A stretch of 43,289 bases of DNA from a virus, in IMG/VR virus record IMGVR_UViG_3300009149_000075, positions 1-43,289 of that record, one strand, 5' to 3'. Positions within the stretch are counted from its first letter, which is position 1; each line of letters opens with the position of its first letter. The notes beneath the pieces are model-generated. The model had not been told where the DNA came from. It ran no database searches and saw only the letters and a program-made list of their open reading frames with translations. Shown piece after piece: positions 32,036 through 39,903 of the stretch. The translations under genes and the position numbers were made by a program.

Positions 32036-32770
32036 TTATGGGGATATTAATAAAGCACTCCCGGTATTTTGACTCGCGTATGTGACGCTTCTTAGATTAG
32101 GAATTGCTCCCCCACTTGTTTTTATTGAGCAGTCTATACCACCTACTAGATCTACCCAGCCGCTATCTTTATTTCCTTCCGGGCATCCTTTCCAATGATG
32201 AACTCTTGTACTTGTGTCGTCATCTATTACTTCGATATCCCAAATTGTTCCTGTGCTAAAGGCTTTAGTATTAGTACCCGGGTTTCCAAAAAATACCTGT
32301 TCAGGAGCGCTTATAGAGATATTATTAGATAGAACAACAACCGAAACATCATCTATTTTAAAGTATATAGGGGTATATGTCTCTTTTTTAAATTCGCAAG
32401 TTAATTCCTTGTTGTAAATATTTTCGGGAATTTGTCCCACGAAATTCTTTCCACCTTTCAAATAGCCCGTGCTAGAACATATAACATTAAATGTTGTAGG
32501 TGTTGCCCATTGAATTACAAATCCATCAATATCATATGAATTCTGTGATGCATCGCTAAGAAGAAGCAAATAAGTAGTATTGGTATCTTCTGGCTCATCC
32601 AAATACATTTTCCATTTAAGTGTTCGATTCCCCCTTACATCTGGATAAACCTCCGTAGTTCTAGCAGCCCCAACGGATCCATCAAAATCTAATAGTCCTT
32701 CTAAAGTTGTGACCGAACCTATTTTCAGTTTGCTTTCTTCAGCGGGCACTATTTTAAGTTTTAAAGCCAT
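32036..32770 (-). CDS. Lectin-like (beta-sandwich) fibre-associated protein
   Basis: The 244-residue protein is beta-rich and soluble. The second half (FSTGTIWDIEVIDDDTSTRVHHWKGCPEGN, then GWVDLVGGIDCSIKTSGG) fits the tail end of LamG/concanavalin A-like domains found in phage adhesins. The first half has YLDEPEDTNTTYLLLLSDA and GFVIQWATPTTFNVICSSTGYL strands. It would bind a surface glycan or cap a fibre. It lies 9 nt after the 1,895-residue fibre ends and before the S74 fibre, so it belongs to the adhesion cluster. The family call is by pattern only. Confidence 0.5.
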   Translation of the reverse strand: MALKLKIVPAEESKLKIGSVTTLEGLLDFDGSVGAARTTEVYPDVRGNRTLKWKMYLDEPEDTNTTYLLLLSDASQNSYDIDGFVIQWATPTTFNVICSSTGYLKGGKNFVGQIPENIYNKELTCEFKKETYTPIYFKIDDVSVVVLSNNISISAPEQVFFGNPGTNTKAFSTGTIWDIEVIDDDTSTRVHHWKGCPEGNKDSGWVDLVGGIDCSIKTSGGAIPNLRSVTYASQNTGSALLISP

Positions 32771-32779
32771 GATTTTTAA

Positions 32780-35700
32780 TTATGCAGTAAATTTACCTTT
32801 TTCGGTCCAAGTTCCACCTATTCTTTTTTCAAATACTAAGTCTCCATTACTATCTGGATAAAATCTCCAAGATCCGTTTGTGTTAGGATCCCCCATATAT
32901 TGTGCAGTTTCTACAACGAAACCAATCTCTTGTAATTGGCCAGATCCATTAGCTTCCCCATAAACTTTAGCTACAGTTGATCCATCAATATCAAAGGAAT
33001 ATGATTCTTCCGTTCCTGCAGAAGGGGTAGATGTGACACTCATATCTACTAGGGATACCACTCCAGCGTCTTCATCAATCTCAATTTTTCCTAATTTTAC
33101 ATCTACCGTATCATCAACTGGTGAAAGTATTGAGCCGTCTAATTGCCAGTACTGAGCAGTTTGCCCCCCTGTACAAGCATCTGCATAAGTAATTCTATTA
33201 GAAGCAGGATTATAATAAAGTATTTGCCCTGTTGATGCCTCAGTTAATCCATTAATTTCAAATGTAGATATATTAAATCGTAATTTATTATTATCCATTT
33301 CACCATAAATGATAGCATTTGATGGATCACCTTCTCCTATATAAAGTTTATTGCTTTCATATTCTGAATATCCTGCTTGATATCCAATAGCAATATTATA
33401 TGAACCGGTCGAAGAATTATAAAGAGTATTATATCCTAATGCTACATTATGATCCCCTCCTTGTCTATAGATACCAGCGATTCCAGCTCTCATTGAATTT
33501 TCGCCTATAGCAATATTATGAGAACCCGATCCTGAATTATACATTGCATTCTCACCAGCGACGAAGTTATTACTTCCTCCTCCTAATAAGAACATAGAAC
33601 GATAACCCATAGAAATATTATTATCTCCAATTTCTCCAGCATCATTTCCATATAAAGCTTGATATCCAAGACCAATATTATAATCTCCTTCCCCCGAACT
33701 TCCCAGTGCCTGATGTCCTAATCCGGTATTTCCACTACCTGCACCTATATTATAAAGAGCACTTCCCCCAACACCAACATTATAATCCCCGTCATCTAGA
33801 TTATATCCAGCATTTGCTCCAAGCAAGATATTCTGTAAACCAGTTGTATTAGAATATCCTGCCGCATAACCAATTACTGTATTATATAAGGTACCTGTAT
33901 TATCCTGGGAATAAGATGACTGATAACCTATAGCAATTTCCCCATTACCAGAAGGTTTATTATAAAGAGATTGATATCCCATTGCAATATTATGATTAGA
34001 TCCCCCAGATCCAATATAATTGTACATAGATCTATATCCAATCGCAATATTACTAGTAGCATTTGAAGCATCTCTCATAGCTTCCTGCCCCATTGCAATA
34101 TTATGACTTCCTGTATGAAGCTCGAATAATGAATAAAAACCTAATCCTATATTACTACCAATAACTGGTTCAGTTGCCCAAGAAGTGGTGGTGCCAAATG
34201 CAGACTCACCTAAACCAATATTATAATTTCCCGTTCCATGATTTCTCATAGAATATTTTCCAATCGCCACATTACTTAATGCTGTATTTGGCTTTTGTAA
34301 GGTATAAGAACCAATAGCAACGTTTCCGTCTGTTCCCCAAAGCGATCCTTCTAAGCCATCTGACATAGCATCCACCCCTATAGCAATATTATCCCTATCT
34401 TTAGCATCTGTAAATCCTCCTGACGTTCTACCAATTGCGATATTATCTTGACCCCCGCCATTTCTCATTGCATTAAATCCAATTGCTATTGGATAATTAC
34501 CCATAGTATGGGTAATGGTTGAGCCATAAGCTCCTTGTCCTATTGCCACCCCATAATTTGCTGTTGAAGCATTTTGCATTGCAAACACCCCGATAGCAAC
34601 GTTAGCCTGGCCAGAATAATTATACTGATGGGCTCTATATCCAATTGCAATGGCATCACTTCTAGAAGGGGTTAGATCCTCATCCCCTGATCGACCACCT
34701 AATGCTTCATATCCAATGGCAATTGCGCGAGATGCAGTTTTTGCATATTCTCCCGCCCCTCTACCAATAAGTACGGTATAATCTGTGTTATTAAGTATAC
34801 GGCCGGCATTATATCCTAAAACAACGTTATACTGCACACTTGTTGAAGCATCCCTCATGGTCTGATATCCTATCCCAATGTTATGAGAATCATTATAATC
34901 ACTTATTTGTTCCCCCGTTCTATATCCCAGCATGGTATTGTATCCATCTCCTCCACCTTGATAAAGAGAATGATATCCCATCGCAATATTATGGGATGCA
35001 GAAGCCCCTCCTTCATTATACATGGATTCAATTCCCATTGCGATATTACCTCCCCCAGTAGCGCCATTGAATAACGTACTTTGACCTAAGGCAATATTAG
35101 AAGATCCAGTTGGAGAGATATTCATTGTTTGTCTACCGATAGCAATATTATTCTCTCCACTATCGCCATATCTCATAGCACTTTCTCCTATAGCAACAGC
35201 ATAATTTCCTGTACTATTTTCCATTCCAGCGTAGGCTCCTATTGCTACTCCACCATTAGTTGTACTAGCATATCTTCCGGCTTCTCTACCAATAAATGTA
35301 TTATACCACCCATCGTCTATTTCATATCCAGCTTCAAACCCAATAATGGTATTACTTCTGGCATCACCATGAGTCTTACCACCCATTGCTCCCTCACCTA
35401 ATACAGTGGAATTTGTTGCTGATCCAGCAAAATCATATCTTCCGATAACCATATTTGCTCCATCGGAGAACCAATCAGCTTTGGAAGGATCCTGATCAGT
35501 TATCAGATCGTTTATTGTTATATTTGTACATGTATCTAATCGATTAAGACCATCATTCCAAAACATAATTCCATTAACTAAAGGATTGTCTTCTCTTGTA
35601 GCAACTGCCTGAGTTGAACCTGGAAGAGAACCTTCATCAATTTCTGTCCCAATTCTAAATGTATCATCATTTTCTGAAAATATGAAAAAGTAAGGATCGG

Positions 35701-38467
35701 ATGATCCACGATTTACTCTCATACCTGACACCGTAGAAGATGATGGGGTACCTGTTAATCCAGAATTTATTTGAATAATGTTATCAGAAACATCTAAGTT
35801 TGTAGTATTAATGTAGGTAACAGAACCGTCAACTATAAGACTTCCCGTGATATTTAAAGAACCGTCGAGAGTTTGATGACCAGATTTTCCTAGTTTTCCA
35901 TCTATTGCAGTTGAAACATCAGTTTGATCTGAAAGAGTTCCTTCAATATCTCCCCAAGAGACAGAAGCAATTCCTCCACCTCCAACGGAAGCATCTCCAT
36001 AAGAAACTCTATTTGTAGTTTCATCGAAGAAAAGTATTTTATTTGTAGAAGCTTCCGAAATTCCATTAAGCTCCAAAGTCTCTACATTAAATCTAAGCAT
36101 TCCACCAACCCATCCTCCGGAATAAGTCTTGAATTCTCCTGAAATAATAGTAGTTGAAGCATCTTGTCCTTGAGCATTTCCTATTAACAATCTGTTATTT
36201 CCTTCTTGACCAATATAATTACCAAGAAAAATATTATTAGAACCATCGATATTATATCCAGATTGTCTTCCAATAGCAATATTGCCATCTCCTATTTGAG
36301 ATGAGCCCATTGATTGATGGCCTATAGCAATATTATCATCACCTGTTTGTGTTGCTAAAGCATAGTAACCCATACCAATATTTCTATCCCCGGACATCCC
36401 AGTAACCATTGCCGAATCCCCGACAGCAACATTAAAGTTACCAGATGAATTGTACATCCCACTTCTCCCTAATATTGTATTTGATGAAGAGCTGGAATCA
36501 GATTGCTGCATAGCGATAGCTCCTATAACTAAATTATCTGTTCCTATAGTGATCCCATTACCAGCGTTATATCCTATGAATATTTGGTTACCGCTGACGC
36601 TATTTTTTCCTGCATTAAGTCCGATCCCAATTTGCCCGCTTGACACAGATGCATCTCTAAGAGCCTCTGAACCAATAGCAATATTATTAGATCCAGTAGT
36701 TAGATCTCTCATTGCATTAGGACCCAATGCAATATTACTGCCACCGGAGACATAGGATGCGGAATTTCCATACATCGCATTTAATCCAATAGCAATATTA
36801 TTTGAAGTATTACCCATATAATGGCCTGCTTCATATCCAATAGCAATATGATAATCCCCCGAATCCGTCATTTGCAATGCATTGTAACCAATACCTACAT
36901 TGAAATTACCATCACTATTTAGATATCCAGTAGCAGAACCCAGATAAATATTATCGTGTCCAGTTGTGGTAAAACGACCAGCCGTTGGACCAAGCATTAT
37001 GTTTTGATAACCCGCCGTAATATCGCGAGCTGTTTGTCTACCTATTGCTATGTTGTTTTGACCAGTTACACCAGCCGCTGATCCATAAAGAGATTCTTGA
37101 CCCATCGCAATATTATTGGATCCGGTAGATTGATTGAACATAGAATTTCTTCCAATCGCTATATTCTGCCATCCCCCATTATCATTGAAGTATGACTGAT
37201 CACCTATCACAATATTATAGTGGCTACCACCTGTACCTTGATACATAGATGCTCTACCAAGAACGATATTATAGTCACCTGGATTTGAAACTATTAAGGA
37301 GCCCCCTCCAATAGCAATATTGTAATCTGCATCTCCCCCATTGGATAATGCCCCTGATCCTAAAGCAATATTCGATATACCACCATCTAGATTGGCAGCT
37401 GCCGAATTACCAATAACTGTATTATTGTACCCATCCGTGTTATCTTCTAAAGCCCCCTTTCCTATAGCAATGTTTCCGGATAATCCTGTATATGTTTCAG
37501 AATAAGATGCATGGTAACCAATAGCAATACCAGCGTATCCTTCAGTTTTAGAAGCCAAAGCATCGTATCCTATTGCAATCATAGGACCATTATTAGGACT
37601 TATACCTGATTCGTAATTGTTTAAAGCATTATATCCAATAGCAACAATTCCGGATGTATTATATGCATTTTGAAGAGCCCCATATCCTAAAGCTGTATTA
37701 TATTGTCCTGTAGATATATCGTATAAAGTATACGCGCCTACTCCAACATTTCCAATATCCCCACCAGAATACATAGATCTATATCCAAGTGCGACTGATA
37801 ATTCTGGGGCACCTTTGCCCCCATACATAGATTCATAGCCTGCGGCAAGATTATATCGAGTGAAAGAACCACTACCAATATCATACATTGCTTGATAACC
37901 TATTGCTGTATTATATCCCCAAGGACTAGTATTCCTCATAGCATAATAACCAACAGCAGTATTTCTAGAAGAACTACCATTTCCTCCACTTCTCATGGTA
38001 CCATAACCGATAGCCGTATTGTAAGCTCCGGATGATATATCTTTACCTGCGTTTACTCCAAAAAGAGAATTTTCTGTACCAGTAGAAACAAATTCCCCAG
38101 CCCCAGAACCGACAGCAGTGTTAGAACCCCCACTGGCTGCCCGAAGAGCTCTATATCCGATAGCGGTCACATAAATTCCTGAACCATTTTCCAAAGCCGC
38201 TACACCTAATACAGTTGCAAATCTGGCAGGGTCGTCAAATCTTCCTATAAATACAGATTCAGAATCTGAATACCAATCTGCTTTAGATGGATCTTGTTCG
38301 AATGTTGGCACATTTGCCGCATGAAAATCATAGATAGCTTTACCCGTAACTAATATAGAAGAAGCGTCAGTCGTAATTGAAATTGAAGTATCTTTGATTG
38401 AGGTTACTGGTTGGGTAGTCGGGGCTCCCAGTAATAAGCCCGTTTTAATCTTAAACTCGTTGGCCAT
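32780..38467 (-). CDS. Giant tail fibre built of YadA-head-like beta-roll repeats
   Basis: The 1,895-residue protein contains dozens of N-x-A-I-G-Y-x-A-M-x units (YNTAIGYQAMYD; SNNIAMGQESLYG; NVAIGVFAMQN), spaced about 20-28 residues apart. These are the left-handed parallel beta-roll repeats of the heads of YadA-type trimeric adhesins. The gene is an internal duplication. Each half starts with a QDPSKADW(F/Y)SD module, runs through the repeat array, and closes with a LRFN(V/I)xTxExNG(I/L)xEAST module; a shaft module (VSGMRVNRGSSDPYFF) lies between. The C-terminus (WRFYPDSNGDLVFEKRIGG) may be the tip. It probably forms a long trimeric receptor-binding fibre. No S74 domain is present. Confidence 0.88.
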   Translation of the reverse strand: MANEFKIKTGLLLGAPTTQPVTSIKDTSISITTDASSILVTGKAIYDFHAANVPTFEQDPSKADWYSDSESVFIGRFDDPARFATVLGVAALENGSGIYVTAIGYRALRAASGGSNTAVGSGAGEFVSTGTENSLFGVNAGKDISSGAYNTAIGYGTMRSGGNGSSSRNTAVGYYAMRNTSPWGYNTAIGYQAMYDIGSGSFTRYNLAAGYESMYGGKGAPELSVALGYRSMYSGGDIGNVGVGAYTLYDISTGQYNTALGYGALQNAYNTSGIVAIGYNALNNYESGISPNNGPMIAIGYDALASKTEGYAGIAIGYHASYSETYTGLSGNIAIGKGALEDNTDGYNNTVIGNSAAANLDGGISNIALGSGALSNGGDADYNIAIGGGSLIVSNPGDYNIVLGRASMYQGTGGSHYNIVIGDQSYFNDNGGWQNIAIGRNSMFNQSTGSNNIAMGQESLYGSAAGVTGQNNIAIGRQTARDITAGYQNIMLGPTAGRFTTTGHDNIYLGSATGYLNSDGNFNVGIGYNALQMTDSGDYHIAIGYEAGHYMGNTSNNIAIGLNAMYGNSASYVSGGSNIALGPNAMRDLTTGSNNIAIGSEALRDASVSSGQIGIGLNAGKNSVSGNQIFIGYNAGNGITIGTDNLVIGAIAMQQSDSSSSSNTILGRSGMYNSSGNFNVAVGDSAMVTGMSGDRNIGMGYYALATQTGDDNIAIGHQSMGSSQIGDGNIAIGRQSGYNIDGSNNIFLGNYIGQEGNNRLLIGNAQGQDASTTIISGEFKTYSGGWVGGMLRFNVETLELNGISEASTNKILFFDETTNRVSYGDASVGGGGIASVSWGDIEGTLSDQTDVSTAIDGKLGKSGHQTLDGSLNITGSLIVDGSVTYINTTNLDVSDNIIQINSGLTGTPSSSTVSGMRVNRGSSDPYFFIFSENDDTFRIGTEIDEGSLPGSTQAVATREDNPLVNGIMFWNDGLNRLDTCTNITINDLITDQDPSKADWFSDGANMVIGRYDFAGSATNSTVLGEGAMGGKTHGDARSNTIIGFEAGYEIDDGWYNTFIGREAGRYASTTNGGVAIGAYAGMENSTGNYAVAIGESAMRYGDSGENNIAIGRQTMNISPTGSSNIALGQSTLFNGATGGGNIAMGIESMYNEGGASASHNIAMGYHSLYQGGGDGYNTMLGYRTGEQISDYNDSHNIGIGYQTMRDASTSVQYNVVLGYNAGRILNNTDYTVLIGRGAGEYAKTASRAIAIGYEALGGRSGDEDLTPSRSDAIAIGYRAHQYNYSGQANVAIGVFAMQNASTANYGVAIGQGAYGSTITHTMGNYPIAIGFNAMRNGGGQDNIAIGRTSGGFTDAKDRDNIAIGVDAMSDGLEGSLWGTDGNVAIGSYTLQKPNTALSNVAIGKYSMRNHGTGNYNIGLGESAFGTTTSWATEPVIGSNIGLGFYSLFELHTGSHNIAMGQEAMRDASNATSNIAIGYRSMYNYIGSGGSNHNIAMGYQSLYNKPSGNGEIAIGYQSSYSQDNTGTLYNTVIGYAAGYSNTTGLQNILLGANAGYNLDDGDYNVGVGGSALYNIGAGSGNTGLGHQALGSSGEGDYNIGLGYQALYGNDAGEIGDNNISMGYRSMFLLGGGSNNFVAGENAMYNSGSGSHNIAIGENSMRAGIAGIYRQGGDHNVALGYNTLYNSSTGSYNIAIGYQAGYSEYESNKLYIGEGDPSNAIIYGEMDNNKLRFNISTFEINGLTEASTGQILYYNPASNRITYADACTGGQTAQYWQLDGSILSPVDDTVDVKLGKIEIDEDAGVVSLVDMSVTSTPSAGTEESYSFDIDGSTVAKVYGEANGSGQLQEIGFVVETAQYMGDPNTNGSWRFYPDSNGDLVFEKRIGGTWTEKGKFTA
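32780..38467 (-). repeat. YadA-like repeat array in two homologous halves
   Basis: The array occupies two blocks, about 36,190-38,250 and 33,330-35,440 on the minus strand. Each has some thirty to forty short N-x-A-I-G-type units. The blocks and their flanking modules correspond in the same order, so the halves arose by tandem duplication. Confidence 0.75.
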
Positions 38468-38533
38468 GCTTTTTATTATTTTCTTTCACTGTCCAGAAAA
38501 ATCTAGTAGCTAATATGTTTTATAGTTTATATA

Positions 38534-39199
38534 TCATACTGGTCTTGCTTCTATTTCTCCACCAGCACTTATTAAATTATCTTTTAAATCTGAAGGGAAA
38601 TCATTATCCAAATATAAGAATGAATATTTATTCCATTCTATTGTTATTGATTTATTGTGGATATCTATACCTATTGAAGGTGTTGCGTATAATTCTGCTA
38701 AATCATTAGTAATAATCATACATCTTTCATTTCTATCTTCATATTCCCAATCAGTTGGATTCCACGGAATTTTAACTGCATTTTCTTTTTCAAGAAACCA
38801 AGGAGAATATTGTTTAAATACTTGTTCATGTTCCGGCAAGATGAATGAAAGATATACTCCATCAGATTCTGTATCATAATTCTTTACTATGATATCATTT
38901 TCATCAACATAAAGGGCCAAAACGGGATTAGCTACTAACATTTTATTTATATTCTTCTTAGAAAAAGCGTATAATAAAGATGTATCTTGTGGAAAATTAT
39001 AATATCCACCAACAAATTCAGGGAGAATAATATTGATATTATTTTCAATCTGTTGTTCTGAGAGATCATATCCATCAGTGGAAAGCATTGTTGACACGTC
39101 TTGAATTAAAGATGCATTTTCTGTATATTCAACAAGTGAGACACAAGTTTTAATATCTTCATAACATTCCCATTTTGCATATAAATCATGTAAGGTCAT
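38534..39199 (-). CDS. Hypothetical protein, 221 residues, in fibre cluster
   Basis: I do not recognise this protein. It is acidic and mixed alpha/beta with many aromatic residues (GGYYNFPQDTSLLYAFSKKNINKMLVANPVLALYVDEND; YSPWFLEKENAVKIPWNPTDWEYEDRNERC). The lack of repeats or a low-complexity shaft argues against it being a fibre itself; it may be a fibre-assembly chaperone or hinge protein, by context only. It has its own GATATATAAAATAAAC motif. It ends with TGA, showing that TGA is used as a stop in this genome. Confidence 0.55.
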   Translation of the reverse strand: MTLHDLYAKWECYEDIKTCVSLVEYTENASLIQDVSTMLSTDGYDLSEQQIENNINIILPEFVGGYYNFPQDTSLLYAFSKKNINKMLVANPVLALYVDENDIIVKNYDTESDGVYLSFILPEHEQVFKQYSPWFLEKENAVKIPWNPTDWEYEDRNERCMIITNDLAELYATPSIGIDIHNKSITIEWNKYSFLYLDNDFPSDLKDNLISAGGEIEARPV

Positions 39200-39208
39200 A
39201 ATATAATT

Positions 39209-39224
39209 GTTTATTTTATATATC
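39209..39224 (-). promoter_or_regulatory. Late-promoter-like motif GATATATAAAATAAAC
   Basis: A minus-strand copy of the recurrent motif, 9 nt before the ATG of the 221-residue gene and just after the terminator of the preceding gene. Confidence 0.5.
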
Positions 39225-39230
39225 CCATAA

Positions 39231-39260
39231 AAAAAGAGAGACCAAACGATCTCTCTTTTT
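39231..39260 (-). terminator. Terminator after the Lcl-like gene
   Basis: AAAAAGAGAGA (39231-39241) pairs with TCTCTCTTTTT (39250-39260). On the minus strand the U-run follows the stem, directly downstream of the lectin-like gene. Confidence 0.75.
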
Positions 39261-39276
39261 ATTTTTTTTAAAAATA

Positions 39277-39828
39277 TTAAGGAGTATAATTATAGCATAA
39301 TAATGCAGCACTAGAAGCATATCCCTTAGCAACAATAGCTAAAGTGTTAGTAAGTCCATCTCCTATAGCAAAACCTGTACCAACTAACTCAGCAGAATAA
39401 GGATTCATCCATGTATAACTTGCTGATTGGTCAGCAATAGCGGCTTCCATATAAGTTCCACCATTAACATAGAATATTAATCCCCCACCCGGACCAGTAT
39501 CTCTTAATGAATAAGCACCAGGAACGTAAGTAATAGTTCTAGCAGCTCTCATTCGTCTACTAATAAATTTTCCCCAAGAATTGCTATCCCCACTATTCAT
39601 AGAAATTGCAACCCCTGAATTAGAAGATTCTGAAGAAGACCAATAATCATCTGCATCATTAGTAGATGCGGTAAATCCTCCTACCGATTCAAGATAAAGC
39701 TCTGACCTCATTAACTGTACTTCATCTCTAGAAGGCAAATACCAGTTGCTAAGAAGAAGAGGAACCTCCCCAATAAGATATTTACCAGCGGAAAAAATTC
39801 TTTGACCATTATTTATAAGATATGCCAT
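39277..39828 (-). CDS. Lcl/DUF1566-like C-type-lectin-type adhesin, halves in swapped order
   Basis: The first part (WYLPSRDEVQLMRSELYLESVGGF ... DYWSSSESSNSGVAI ... FISRRMRAART) is the W-x-L-P-S-x-x-E-L / Y-W-S-S-S-E / R-x-R-A-x-R core of the Lcl_C (DUF1566) domain, which has a lectin-like fold. The second part (YSLRDTGPGGGLIFYVNGG ... GDGLTNTLAIVAKGYASSAALLCYNYTP) is the segment that normally comes before that core in other proteins. The order here is therefore reversed, as in a circular permutation. The small size (183 residues) and place among fibres suggest a receptor-binding or tip protein. It starts 75 nt after the long fibre ends. Confidence 0.72.
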   Translation of the reverse strand: MAYLINNGQRIFSAGKYLIGEVPLLLSNWYLPSRDEVQLMRSELYLESVGGFTASTNDADDYWSSSESSNSGVAISMNSGDSNSWGKFISRRMRAARTITYVPGAYSLRDTGPGGGLIFYVNGGTYMEAAIADQSASYTWMNPYSAELVGTGFAIGDGLTNTLAIVAKGYASSAALLCYNYTP

Positions 39829-39855
39829 AATTTCTTTATTTTTTAATTAAAAAAA

Positions 39856-39884
39856 GAGGGGTTGATCTAATCAACCAACCCCTC
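39856..39884 (-). terminator. Terminator after the long fibre gene
   Basis: GAGGGGTT (39856-39863) pairs with AACCCCTC (39877-39884). An alternative inner stem GGTTGAT/ATCAACC is also possible. On the minus strand a U-run follows. Confidence 0.75.
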
Positions 39885-39903
39885 ATTGTTAAATGAATAT
39901 TAA

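Noticed and set aside
39277-39828. Diversity-generating retroelement target, since lectin-like folds are common DGR targets.
   Set aside because: No reverse transcriptase or template repeat is visible in the window, and no adenine-biased variable region was evident.
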